A DNA stretch of 64,000 bases. Source: Paracoccus sp. SCSIO 75233. Lineage in GTDB: Bacteria; Pseudomonadota; Alphaproteobacteria; Rhodobacterales; Rhodobacteraceae. The stretch spans positions 2,108,001 through 2,172,000 of the forward strand of contig NZ_CP115757.1 of NCBI RefSeq assembly GCF_027912675.1, in the 5' to 3' direction. The position numbers and the translations under genes are program-made. The notes under the pieces were generated by a model. It was given only the letters and a program-made list of their open reading frames with translations, was not told the origin of the DNA and ran no database searches. Position 1 is the stretch's first letter. Every line of letters starts with the position of its first letter. Shown here one piece after another: positions 33,148 through 41,988 of the stretch.

Positions 33148-34230
33148 TTAGTCAAAAAGATCAAGCTGACCAAGAAAAACTTCCGGTTTTTGCGCAAGAC
33201 CTGACAACGTGATACCCAACAGGCGCACTCCCCTTGGGTCAGGCATCACGCCGGACAGCAATCCCTGAGCAATTGTTAGCAACTCGTTTCGATCTGCGAC
33301 CGGACGCGTCAGCGACAGGGCGCGGGTGATCTGCTGAAAATCGGAGAACTTCACTTTCAGCGTGACGGTGCGCCCCTGCGACTCGCTCCGCTCGACATGC
33401 CGCCACACTTTATCTGCCAGCGGCTCAAGCGCAGCCTGCCCATCGGCAAGCGCCTGAAGATCGTCGAAATAAGTCGTCTCGGCCCCGATGGACTTGCGAA
33501 TTCTGTCTGGCTTGACCTCACGGTTATCCTGCCCCCGTGAAATGGAATAGTACCACGATCCCGATTTCCCGAACCTCGACTCGAGGAATTCAAGGCTCTG
33601 CGCCCGCAAATCGGCCCCGGTCTCAATCCCGAGCTTTCGCATCTTCGCCGCAGTGGCAGGCCCTACCCCATGAAATTTGTGAACGGGCAGACCGGCGATG
33701 AAATCGGCCCCACGCTCAGGCGGAATGACGAATTGTCCGTTAGGTTTGTTCTGATCCGAAGCAATTTTCGCCAGAAACTTGCAATAGCTGATACCGGCAC
33801 TCGCCGTCAGCCCGGTTTCCGCCAGAATATCGGCGCGGATTTGCGCCGCCATCGCGGTTGCCGTACCGTCTTCAGGCAATCGTCCGGTCAGATCCAGATA
33901 GGCTTCGTCGAGCGAGAGCGGCTCGATAATTGGCGTATACCGCGCGAAAATCGCACGGATCTGCTGACTGACGCTGCGATAGACCTCAAACCGGGGCTTC
34001 ACGAAAATCAGATCCGGGCATCGCCGCGCCGCCGTGACCGAGGGCATGGCGGAGCGCACGCCGAATTTCCGCGCCTCATAGCTGGCCGCCGCAACAACAC
34101 CACGTTGCCGCGCGCCGCCGACGGCAACCGGCTTTCCTCGGAGATCAGGATTATCACGCTGCTCAACGGACGCATAAAACGCGTCCATATCGATATGGAC
34201 GATGCGGCGCGGTTCGTCCTTCCCGGTCAT
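33148..34230 (-). CDS. dinB: DNA polymerase IV (Y-family)
   Basis: Error-prone translesion polymerase. The catalytic acidic residues lie in HIDMDAFYASVE (Asp14) and SLDEAYLD (Asp108, Glu109). The helix-hairpin-helix and little-finger parts follow (FHGVGPATAAKMRKLGI, KVKFSDFQQITR). The protein ends with QLDLF (355-359), a canonical beta-clamp binding peptide. Length is 360 residues. It overlaps the upstream ygfZ gene by ATGA, so it depends on the ABC exporter-ygfZ transcript rather than on a private promoter; I see no LexA-type site beside it. Confidence 0.96.
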   Translation of the reverse strand: MTGKDEPRRIVHIDMDAFYASVEQRDNPDLRGKPVAVGGARQRGVVAAASYEARKFGVRSAMPSVTAARRCPDLIFVKPRFEVYRSVSQQIRAIFARYTPIIEPLSLDEAYLDLTGRLPEDGTATAMAAQIRADILAETGLTASAGISYCKFLAKIASDQNKPNGQFVIPPERGADFIAGLPVHKFHGVGPATAAKMRKLGIETGADLRAQSLEFLESRFGKSGSWYYSISRGQDNREVKPDRIRKSIGAETTYFDDLQALADGQAALEPLADKVWRHVERSESQGRTVTLKVKFSDFQQITRALSLTRPVADRNELLTIAQGLLSGVMPDPRGVRLLGITLSGLAQKPEVFLGQLDLFD

Positions 34231-34949
34231 TCCACCCGGACGGGAATGCCATCCGCAGTCATCCCTTCACCGATGCGGTCGAAACGCAGATACGCAACCC
34301 CCTGCCCGCCCGCCTGCGTGTAAACCGTTCCCGCCTCGCGCCCGTCACCCATCAGGATCGGCGTGCCCGGTGGCACCTCGCCCTCCAGCAAAACCCGGCG
34401 CAGGCCTTTTTTCAACTCGGTCTTGTGCTTCATCCGGGCGGTCACTTCCTGACCGACATAGCAGCCCTTGCGGAAGTCCACGCCGTTCAGCCGCTCAAAG
34501 CCCATTTCGAGAATATAGCTGTCAGGCCCCAGCTCCAGCCCGGCCTGCGGCACAAGATGCGCCACCCGGACAGCATCCCAATCCGTGCTATCGTTTTCGC
34601 CGACCCCATAGCCGCGCCAGCCCAGAGCAGGATCGCGCGGATCGGCAATCGCCCCCTCCGGCGCAGGACCAAGCCCGCGAGACACCTGACGCGGATCATC
34701 CTCAATCGCAACCTTCGCCCGCAGCTTGTACATCGTCAGGCGGCGCTTCAGATCGTCGGCCTGATCCGCCGCCACATCCAGCAGAAACCCGTCCCCATCC
34801 GGTATGATAAAGAAATCTGCCAGATATTTGCCCTGCGGCGTCAGCAGCGCCGCATAAACCGGCGCGCGGCGGACATCATTCGTGACCAGCCCTTGCAGGA
34901 AATCTTCGCGTTCCGGTCCGGTGACGCGCAGCAGTCGGCGTTCTGTCAT
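34227..34949 (-). CDS. ygfZ: folate-binding protein YgfZ
   Basis: A 240-residue GcvT-like protein with the invariant motif KGCYVGQE (Lys-Gly-Cys), diagnostic for YgfZ/IBA57 proteins that support iron-sulphur cluster enzymes such as MiaB-type methylthiotransferases through a tetrahydrofolate-dependent step. It is relevant that mtaB, such an enzyme, is in this window. It overlaps both neighbours by four bases (ATGA), so ABC exporter, ygfZ and dinB are one operon. Confidence 0.93.
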   Translation of the reverse strand: MTERRLLRVTGPEREDFLQGLVTNDVRRAPVYAALLTPQGKYLADFFIIPDGDGFLLDVAADQADDLKRRLTMYKLRAKVAIEDDPRQVSRGLGPAPEGAIADPRDPALGWRGYGVGENDSTDWDAVRVAHLVPQAGLELGPDSYILEMGFERLNGVDFRKGCYVGQEVTARMKHKTELKKGLRRVLLEGEVPPGTPILMGDGREAGTVYTQAGGQGVAYLRFDRIGEGMTADGIPVRVE

Positions 34950-36685
34950 CGCGCTGTTTCCCCGAATTGCAGCTTAACCAACGCGGCATAAGCACCGCCC
35001 TGCTGCATTAACTGGTCATGATTGCCCTGTTCGACAACCCGTCCGGCCTCCAGCACCACGATCTTGTCCGCGTTGCGAATGGTCGACAGCCGGTGTGCGA
35101 TGACCAAAGTCGTCCGCCCCTGCGAAAGTGCGTCGAGCGCCTGTTGCACCAGCCGTTCAGATGCCGCATCCAAGGCGGAGGTCGCCTCATCCAGCAGCAG
35201 GATCGGCGCGTCCCGCAACACCGCGCGGGCAATGGCGACCCGCTGCCGCTGACCGCCAGACAAGGCCGAACCCCGCGTTCCCGCCGGGCTGTCGATGCCA
35301 GCGGGCAGGTTCGCGACAAACTCGTCCACATGAGCGGTTTCTGTGGCGCGGGCGATGGCTGCGGCGTCAGCATCCCGTCCAAGCGTGATATTCTCCCGTA
35401 TCGTCTCATCAAACAGCGCCGGGTCTTGCGACACCACGGAAAACTGATCCCGCAGCAGCGCGAGATCATATTCCGAAAGCCCCGCATCGCCCAATATGAT
35501 CGTCCCCCGATCAGGATCGGCCATACGGGTGAGCAGATTGAACACGGTCGTTTTGCCCGCCCCGGACGGCCCGACAAGCGCCGTGGTCTGGCCCGCCTCC
35601 GCAACAAAGCTCAGCCCGCGCAGCACCTGGGTTTCGTCATAGCTGAGGAAAACATCGTCAAATTCGATCCGCGTCGTGGCCGGAGGCAGCTTCCGCGGGC
35701 CGGAGACGATAGACGGCTGCGTATCGAACACCTGATAAATCCGTTCAAGGCTCGCCGCCGCGATCTGCCACGACCCGGCCAGCCCGCCCAGACGCCGCAG
35801 CGGCTGAAAGGCCAGCGAAAGCGCGCTGAAAAATGCCATGAAATCACCGACCGTCCGCTCGCCGCTCGTGACTTCGGCCCCGCCGAGCGCCAGCACACCG
35901 ACAAAACCCAGCCCGGTCACGACGTCGATCATCGCCGGAACGACCGCGCCGGTCGCGGCGATTTTTACCTCGGCGCGGCGGATACGGCCCACGATCTCCG
36001 CAAAGCGGGCGGTCTGGCGATCCTCGATCCGGTTCAGCCGAACGGTGCCGATCCCATGCAGAACCTCGTCAATGCGGGTCGCCCGGTCAGAGGCATTCTG
36101 CCTGGCGCCGCGCGTCTTGCGCCTGACATAGCGCTGCACGATCACCGTCGGCAGGATCAGCAGCGGCGCCCCGATCAGTGCCGCCATCGTCCATTGCGGG
36201 TCGATCGCCACGGCAACATAGAACAGCGCCACTAGCGAAACGATGTCGCGGCCCGCGCCGGTGATGAAACTCTGCCAGATGCTCTGCACCGCCTTGGTGT
36301 CGCCCTGTATCCGTTCGATCAGCGCACCGGGCGGGTTCATCTGGAAGAACTTCATGTCCAGCCGCATGATATGGGCCAGCAGATCGACCTGCATCTTCGT
36401 CGCCACGGCCTGCTGGACGGAGACCAGAATGCCGCGATTGATGACGGAGGTGACGGCGCGGATCAGAAACAGCGAAAAGATAATGCCGCCGACCCACCAC
36501 ATCGCGTCGCTGTCGCCGCCGACAAAGACGCGATCAAACAGAGGCTTCAGCATCCAGCTCAGCACGGCGAGGGTCGATCCCTCGACCACCATGAAAAAGA
36601 ACGCGACACCCATGCGCGGCCAGTGCGCGCGCAGATAGTCGCGCCAGATGCGCTTGAACAGGTTGCTGTCAGGTGCCTTCGTCAT
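34946..36685 (-). CDS. ABC exporter, fused membrane and ATPase domains (MsbA-like)
   Basis: A 579-residue half-transporter. About six membrane helices (residues 25-310) precede an ATPase domain with Walker A GPSGAGKTT, signature LSGGQRQR, Walker B ILLLDEATSALD and the switch His (VIAHRLS). It works as a homodimer. The architecture is that of MsbA and related lipid or drug exporters; MsbA would be expected in a lipid-A maker (waaA is in the window), but the substrate is not proven. The ATG at 36685 is preferred because residues upstream of it have no family character. Confidence 0.9.
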   Translation of the reverse strand: MTKAPDSNLFKRIWRDYLRAHWPRMGVAFFFMVVEGSTLAVLSWMLKPLFDRVFVGGDSDAMWWVGGIIFSLFLIRAVTSVINRGILVSVQQAVATKMQVDLLAHIMRLDMKFFQMNPPGALIERIQGDTKAVQSIWQSFITGAGRDIVSLVALFYVAVAIDPQWTMAALIGAPLLILPTVIVQRYVRRKTRGARQNASDRATRIDEVLHGIGTVRLNRIEDRQTARFAEIVGRIRRAEVKIAATGAVVPAMIDVVTGLGFVGVLALGGAEVTSGERTVGDFMAFFSALSLAFQPLRRLGGLAGSWQIAAASLERIYQVFDTQPSIVSGPRKLPPATTRIEFDDVFLSYDETQVLRGLSFVAEAGQTTALVGPSGAGKTTVFNLLTRMADPDRGTIILGDAGLSEYDLALLRDQFSVVSQDPALFDETIRENITLGRDADAAAIARATETAHVDEFVANLPAGIDSPAGTRGSALSGGQRQRVAIARAVLRDAPILLLDEATSALDAASERLVQQALDALSQGRTTLVIAHRLSTIRNADKIVVLEAGRVVEQGNHDQLMQQGGAYAALVKLQFGETAR

Positions 36686-36726
36686 GCGCTGATCTAGCCT
36701 GCGCAGAGGCCGGGCCGCAAGCCGCG

Positions 36727-37587
36727 CTATTTCCGTTGCAGCGCCCTGAATGCCGCAGACGCACCCCAACCAGCCGCCGCCGCGATAAACAGCGACATCA
36801 GACCGTAAAGCAGGGGCTGATCGAAAGCGAGCCGGTACAACCAGCGTTCAAGCCCGACCTTGCGAACCTCCAGCGGCGCGGAATAGCTGTCGATCACCTT
36901 GCCCTGACGAACGAGGAAGATGCGGACCTTGTACGTCCCCTCAATCAGATTCGCGGGCAGACGGAAATCGGCGCGGAACAGCGTGTCCTCGACAAGCTGA
37001 ACGCCGTTTTCACGCAAATTATAGGTGCCGTCCGCCAGACGCTGATTGATCATGGCTTCGGTAAAATGCGCCGGATCATCCACATTCACGGGCCGTGCAA
37101 AGGCGCGCATCGCGGTCGGGATCGAAATCCGGTAACGGGCATCTTCCGCTTCGTCCAGAATGAGCCGCAGCGCCCCGGTAGTGGCCACGGAATAGAAACT
37201 TGGCGCAGTACCCACGACAACGCTTTCAGTATTCACCCAGATGCCAAGCTTGCGCTGTTTGCGGCGAATGGTGACGCTGCGGCCCGGACCTTCGACGGTC
37301 ACAATGACGTTCAGCAGGCTGCTGCCCGGAATCGGCGTCTCGCGACGGACAGCGCCGTAAATGATGATCTCCGAACCATCGAAACTGGTCGTAATGGAAA
37401 CAGCATCCGAGGAAATCCCCGCCACAACCTGCTCACGCGCTTCCGGCGGCGGCGCAGGCTCACCACCCCGCGTCGTTTCGGGCGAGGGGAAGGACATGAT
37501 CGGCGCCTCTTCCTCCTGCGCCACAACAGGCAGCGCCGCGCAAACCGCAAGCCAGAGCGACGCAAGGATATTCGCCAGCCACCGCAT
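36727..37587 (-). CDS. TIGR02186 family membrane protein
   Basis: A 286-residue protein with an N-terminal signal peptide (cleaved after VVA), a periplasmic beta-rich domain (ISSDAVSITTSFDGSEIIIYG, LLNVIVTVEGPGRSVTIRRK) and one C-terminal membrane helix (LMSLFIAAAAGWGASAAF). This is the alphaproteobacterial TIGR02186/Alph_Pro_TM family, usually next to a TauE/SafE transporter, as here: its ATG overlaps the TauE stop codon by one base. It is presumed to be an accessory factor of that transporter; function is unknown. Confidence 0.9.
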   Translation of the reverse strand: MRWLANILASLWLAVCAALPVVAQEEEAPIMSFPSPETTRGGEPAPPPEAREQVVAGISSDAVSITTSFDGSEIIIYGAVRRETPIPGSSLLNVIVTVEGPGRSVTIRRKQRKLGIWVNTESVVVGTAPSFYSVATTGALRLILDEAEDARYRISIPTAMRAFARPVNVDDPAHFTEAMINQRLADGTYNLRENGVQLVEDTLFRADFRLPANLIEGTYKVRIFLVRQGKVIDSYSAPLEVRKVGLERWLYRLAFDQPLLYGLMSLFIAAAAGWGASAAFRALQRK

Positions 37588-38498
37588 CAGATAATCCCCG
37601 GGGTGAGCGAATAGAGGTTTTCAGGCGTCAGAAACAGGTCCATCGCCAGCTTCACACACACGCCCAACACCACCAGAGCCAGAAGGATGCGAAGCTGCTC
37701 CGCCCGCAGGCGGGAGCCGAGCTGTGTGCCGATCTGCGCCCCCGTCACCCCGCCGATAATCAGCAGCACGGCCAGCATCACATCGACGGTGTTATAATTG
37801 ACCGCATGCATCAGCGTGGTGAACGCGGTCACGAAGGTGATCTGAAACAGGGACGTACCGATCACCACCTTGGTGGGCATGCCCAGCAGATAGATCATCG
37901 CCGGCACCATGATGAACCCGCCGCCAACGCCCATCATCGCAGACAGAACGCCCACCAGCATGCCCACCACCAGCGGCGGGATCACGCTGAGATAAAGACC
38001 GGAGGTGCGGAACTTCATCCGGAACGGCAGCGCATGAATCCAACCATGATGCCGCCGTTTCGCCCGCGCCCCCGCACGGGTCCGGCGCAGCGCGCGCAGG
38101 CTTTCGGCAAACATCATCGAGCCGACGACGCCAAGCATGATGACGTAGCTGAGCTGCACAACCAGTTCGACCTGTCCGACCTTCTGCAAAAGGTTGAAAA
38201 CCTCAACCCCCAGGGCAGAGCCGATCAGACCGCCGACCAGCAGCACCCCGCCCATGCGGAAATCCACGGTTCGGCGTTTGACATGCCCAAGCACGCCAGA
38301 GACGGAGGAGGCGACGACCTGATTGGCCCCCGTCGCAACGGCAATGGCCGGTGGAATGCCGATGAAAAACAGAAGCGGCGTGATAAGAAAACCGCCGCCG
38401 ACACCGAACATGCCGCTCATAAGCCCGACGATCCCGCCAAGCCCAATAAGTAGAAAGGCATTCACCGCCACTTCGGCGATGGGAAGATAAATCTGCAT
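37587..38498 (-). CDS. TauE/SafE (TSUP) family permease
   Basis: A 303-residue permease with eight or so membrane segments in two inverted repeats, each with the glycine motif GxxGLxSGMFGVGGGFLITPLL and VLSAMMGVGGGFIMVPAMIYL. The family exports or imports sulphite, sulphoacetate and other organosulphur anions. The substrate is unknown. A basic cytoplasmic loop (RALRRTRAGARAKRRHHG) joins the halves. It is the first gene of a two-gene operon with the TIGR02186 gene. Confidence 0.92.
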   Translation of the reverse strand: MQIYLPIAEVAVNAFLLIGLGGIVGLMSGMFGVGGGFLITPLLFFIGIPPAIAVATGANQVVASSVSGVLGHVKRRTVDFRMGGVLLVGGLIGSALGVEVFNLLQKVGQVELVVQLSYVIMLGVVGSMMFAESLRALRRTRAGARAKRRHHGWIHALPFRMKFRTSGLYLSVIPPLVVGMLVGVLSAMMGVGGGFIMVPAMIYLLGMPTKVVIGTSLFQITFVTAFTTLMHAVNYNTVDVMLAVLLIIGGVTGAQIGTQLGSRLRAEQLRILLALVVLGVCVKLAMDLFLTPENLYSLTPGII

Positions 38499-38633
38499 GC
38501 GTCGATGCCTGTTCGGATTAACTCCCCTCTACACAGACTCATAAGCAAAGGTCAAAGCCGATTTACTTAAATTTGGCTGGTTGCCGCCATATCTGACGGG
38601 GGATATTCATGGGCCTAGACGGAAGGAAGCTCC

Positions 38634-39422
38634 ATGCGCATTCTCATCACCAATGACGACGGAATAAACGCTCCCGGTCTGACGGCGGCGGAAGATATTG
38701 CGAAAGAACTGGCCGGCCCGGACGGCGAGGTCTGGGTTGTGGCCCCGGCCTTTGAGCAATCGGGCGTCGGGCATTGCATCTCCTACTCCCACCCGACAAT
38801 GATCGCCAAGCTGGCCGAGCGACGCTACGCCGCCGAGGGCAGCCCGGCGGATTGCGTATTGGCAGCGGTTTTCGACATCATGCGCGATTGCCCGCCCGAT
38901 CTGGTTCTGTCCGGCGTGAATCGCGGCAATAACTCGGGCGAGAACGCCGTCTATTCAGGCACGGTCGGCGGCGCGATGGAAGCCGCGCTGCAAGGTTTGC
39001 CCGCCATCGCACTTTCCCAATATTTCGGGCCGGAACTGGCCGGGCTGGACGACCCGTTCGAGGCCTCGCGGCAACATGGTGCCGCAATGGTCCGCAAGCT
39101 TCTGGATCACGCCGACTGGACCTCCGACGCGGATTTCAGGCTTTTCTACAACGTCAACTTCCCTGCACTTCCGGGGAATGACGTGAAGGGGCTGCGCGTC
39201 GCCCGGCAGGGCCGCCGCAACGGTGTCGGCTTCGGGGTCGAACCATTCGTTGCCCCGAATGGCAGGCGCTTCCTCTGGGTTCGCGGTGCGCCGCAGGATG
39301 CCAAAGCGACGCCCAACAGTGACGTGACCGCAAATATGGAAGGCTATATTTCCGTCACGCCGATGCGCGCGGACCTGACCTGCCACGCATCGCTGGAAGG
39401 GCTGCAAGAGGCCCTTTCCTGA
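38634..39422 (+). CDS. surE: 5'/3'-nucleotidase SurE
   Basis: Metal-dependent survival-protein phosphatase acting on nucleoside 5'- and 3'-monophosphates. The N-terminus [16 protein letters not shown] includes the metal-binding Asp pair; SGVNRGNN and [11 protein letters not shown] complete the site. Length is 262 residues. GGAAGGAAG precedes the ATG. The order surE-pcm-nlpD matches the stationary-phase cluster known from gammaproteobacteria, but rpoS does not follow. Confidence 0.96.
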   Translation: MRILITNDDGINAPGLTAAEDIAKELAGPDGEVWVVAPAFEQSGVGHCISYSHPTMIAKLAERRYAAEGSPADCVLAAVFDIMRDCPPDLVLSGVNRGNNSGENAVYSGTVGGAMEAALQGLPAIALSQYFGPELAGLDDPFEASRQHGAAMVRKLLDHADWTSDADFRLFYNVNFPALPGNDVKGLRVARQGRRNGVGFGVEPFVAPNGRRFLWVRGAPQDAKATPNSDVTANMEGYISVTPMRADLTCHASLEGLQEALS

Positions 39423-40084
39423 TGAATGACGAAGAAGAAAATGCGGAAAGCCTCGCCGAGCGGCAGATGCGTTTTCTTTTTCACCTGCGTTCACATGGCG
39501 TGACCGATCCGCGTGTCCTGGCGGCAATGGAGCGGATCGACCGCGGCGATTTCGTGCGCGGCCATTTCGAAGACCGCGCCTATGACGACACGCCGCTGCC
39601 GATCCAGTGCGGGCAGACCATCAGCCAGCCCTCCGTCGTCGGGCTGATGACTCAGGCGTTGGAGCCGGGGCCGCGCGACACAGTGCTGGAGGTCGGCACT
39701 GGCTCCGGCTATCAGGCGGCGGTCCTGTCGGGACTGTGTCGGCGGGTCTACACCGTCGAGCGTCACCGACCGCTGGTGACCGAGGCCGATGCGCTTTTTC
39801 AACGGCTGCGCCTGTCAAATATCGTGGTGCGGCTTGGCGATGGCAGCCACGGCCTGCCCGAACAGGCCCCGTTTGATCGCATAATCGTCACCGCCGCAGC
39901 CGAGGACCCGCCCGGCCCGCTCTTGGCGCAGCTCAAAATCGGCGGTATCATGGTGGTGCCGGTCGGGCAGTCCGATGCGGTGCAGACACTGATCCGGGTG
40001 AACCGGACGGAAGCAGGCTTTGAATACCACGAACTGCGTCAGGTGCGTTTCGTGCCACTGGTCGAGGGGCTGGGTCCAGGTTGA
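39422..40084 (+). CDS. pcm: protein-L-isoaspartate O-methyltransferase
   Basis: Repairs isomerised Asp residues by methylating L-isoaspartate with S-adenosylmethionine. The 220-residue protein has the conserved substrate-side loop [11 protein letters not shown], motif [16 protein letters not shown] and motif II region [14 protein letters not shown]. The ATG overlaps the surE stop by one base (TGATG), so the two are translationally coupled. Confidence 0.95.
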   Translation: MNDEEENAESLAERQMRFLFHLRSHGVTDPRVLAAMERIDRGDFVRGHFEDRAYDDTPLPIQCGQTISQPSVVGLMTQALEPGPRDTVLEVGTGSGYQAAVLSGLCRRVYTVERHRPLVTEADALFQRLRLSNIVVRLGDGSHGLPEQAPFDRIIVTAAAEDPPGPLLAQLKIGGIMVVPVGQSDAVQTLIRVNRTEAGFEYHELRQVRFVPLVEGLGPG

Positions 40085-40149
40085 TCCGCCAGATCGGACA
40101 GCGGCGCGGCGTGAACCGGCAATATCGTGGCGGAACAAACGGATGCAGG

Positions 40150-41160
40150 ATGGATAGAGCAGTTTTCAAAGGCATCACAGCGTTATCCCTGACGGCGGCG
40201 CTGGCGGGATGTCAGGCCTTTCCGGTGGTTCAACAGGATCTCGGGCTTGGCAACGGCAATCAGGGCGCGGCACAGCAGTCACCTGCCACGCCGCCAAACG
40301 CAGCGCCTCAGCAGGGCAGCGCCAGCAGTTTTCCACGCTTCCCGGGCCTCGGTGGCGGTACTGCCGCCGCTGGCACGGCAACGGGCGCGCAGCAGGTTGT
40401 AACCGATCCCTTCGCGGGTCAGGGCGTCGCCCCGCCTGACGTGCCCGGCGGGGGTGCGAGTTCCAGTGCGGCCAGCCAGCCCAGCAGCAACCCATCGACC
40501 CCAGCAAGGACGCATCGGGTTGTCGCCGGTGAAACCGGCTGGTCGATCGCCCGCAAATACGGGATTTCCATCCAGCAGCTTGCCGCAGCCAATACGCTGG
40601 ATGAGCAGATGACGCTTCGGGTCGGGCAAACCCTGAACATCCCCGGAACCGGCAGCGCCGGTGTCGATGACGCATCCGCCCCCGGCGAGGGCACGCCGAC
40701 ACCCACGCCTCCATCAGCGTCACAGCCCTTGCCGGAGGAGGAAACCACGCCTGCTTCCACCCCGGCGGCGAAGCCGGAGACGCCGGACCTTGGATCGACG
40801 CGGACGAGTGCATCGGGCTCCGGCCAGTTCCGCATGCCGGTCTCCGGCTCGATCATACGGCCCTACAGCAAGGGACGAAATGAGGGCATCGACATATCCG
40901 CGGCCCAGGGAACCAATGTCAGCGCCGCTGGCGCAGGTTCGGTTGCGGCGATCACGCGTGACACGAACGGTGTTCCCATTATCGTCGTGCGTCATGAGGG
41001 CGAGTTGATGACCGTCTACACTGGTCTGTCGCAGCTTTCGGTCCAGAAAGGCGACCGGGTCAGCGCCGGGCAGAAGCTCGGGACTGCCGGATCGTCTGGC
41101 TCAGTGCATTTCGAGGTGCGTCAGGGCTTCGAAAGCGTCGATCCAGAGGACTACCTGTAA
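40150..41160 (+). CDS. nlpD: LysM/degenerate LytM lipoprotein, NlpD-like
   Basis: A 336-residue lipoprotein (lipobox AALAGC, Cys21) with a Gln/Ala/Pro-rich tether, one LysM domain (about 122-164, THRVVAGETGWSIARKYGIS) and a C-terminal LytM/M23 domain (about 226-336). The zinc ligands are lost: the HxGxD motif is NEGID (244-248), the middle His is Gly292, and HxH is SVH (318-320). This pattern is that of NlpD/EnvC, which do not cut peptidoglycan but activate amidases at division. The ATG at 40150 is chosen since the upstream TTG would add a non-signal N-terminus. Confidence 0.9.
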   Translation: MDRAVFKGITALSLTAALAGCQAFPVVQQDLGLGNGNQGAAQQSPATPPNAAPQQGSASSFPRFPGLGGGTAAAGTATGAQQVVTDPFAGQGVAPPDVPGGGASSSAASQPSSNPSTPARTHRVVAGETGWSIARKYGISIQQLAAANTLDEQMTLRVGQTLNIPGTGSAGVDDASAPGEGTPTPTPPSASQPLPEEETTPASTPAAKPETPDLGSTRTSASGSGQFRMPVSGSIIRPYSKGRNEGIDISAAQGTNVSAAGAGSVAAITRDTNGVPIIVVRHEGELMTVYTGLSQLSVQKGDRVSAGQKLGTAGSSGSVHFEVRQGFESVDPEDYL

Positions 41161-41290
41161 CGCGACATTCCGGGCAGCTGCGCATTTAGAACGCTGCAAC
41201 ATGTTTAGCCGCCGTTTGCCAGCCCGTGGTGAAGCGGCCACCAAGTCACGGCGCAACGGTCGTCACCCGTCGAAGAACGGTCTGAACTGA

Positions 41291-41965
41291 TCAGACCGGC
41301 TTCAAGCCGGAGGCGATGACGCCCGCCACCTCATTGCGAACGGCCCGGCGCAGGTTGCGGCTGATACGGTCGCCCATTTCGCCCTGAAGCTCCTGCCGGA
41401 TCACATCGCGCACGAGACTACGCAGCGCGTTGCCTCCGCTGAACTGATCCTCATCTTCGCCAGCATCGGAGGCGAAAAGATCGAACTCAGTGCTTTCGCT
41501 GCCGATCTGGTCCTGCACCTCGCTTGAGGTCATATCCGTATGTATCATGTCATGCTCCCTTGCCGCGTGTTCGGTCTTTCCTGCCTTGCTCATATGGGTA
41601 GAGATCGCCGTCACTGACGCCGAAGAACGCCCCCGCATCCGCGCCGAGTCGGTGCCCTGCTGAATGAACTCCTCATTCACACCAGAGGCCGGGCGATCAA
41701 ATGCCTCCTCCAGCAGCAGACGCTTTTTGCTGGTCGCATGGTCATTTTCGGCGCTGGTTTTCTGCTGAATAAGGCCCCTGAGCCGTTGCGCCCTTTGATC
41801 AAGACCCGGCTCACTGCCGGGCGGCATGCCATCGCTGCTGCGCTGCAACATACGCAGCATATCGCCTGCGCCCTCATCCTGCGCGATCAGACGCCGGATT
41901 GAGGCCAGAACATCACCGATTTCAGGAGTGTCGCCGTCCGGTGCGGCCTGCCGGAGATCAGGCAT
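41291..41965 (-). CDS. PopZ-like hypothetical protein
   Basis: A 224-residue acidic, low-complexity protein. The N-terminus EIGDVLASIRRLIAQDE matches the amphipathic helix found at the start of PopZ/DUF2497 proteins (EEILASIRRIIS-type). The C-terminus LRSLVRDVIRQELQGEMGDRISRNLRRAVRNEV matches the oligomerisation helices in pattern only. PopZ forms polar scaffolds that anchor chromosomal parS/ParB in alphaproteobacteria. The middle (about 40-180) is disordered and rich in Ser/Gln/Asp. I call it PopZ-like, not PopZ. Confidence 0.65.
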   Translation of the reverse strand: MPDLRQAAPDGDTPEIGDVLASIRRLIAQDEGAGDMLRMLQRSSDGMPPGSEPGLDQRAQRLRGLIQQKTSAENDHATSKKRLLLEEAFDRPASGVNEEFIQQGTDSARMRGRSSASVTAISTHMSKAGKTEHAAREHDMIHTDMTSSEVQDQIGSESTEFDLFASDAGEDEDQFSGGNALRSLVRDVIRQELQGEMGDRISRNLRRAVRNEVAGVIASGLKPV

Positions 41966-41988
41966 GGCCGCACCGCAAGGCGTAAGGT

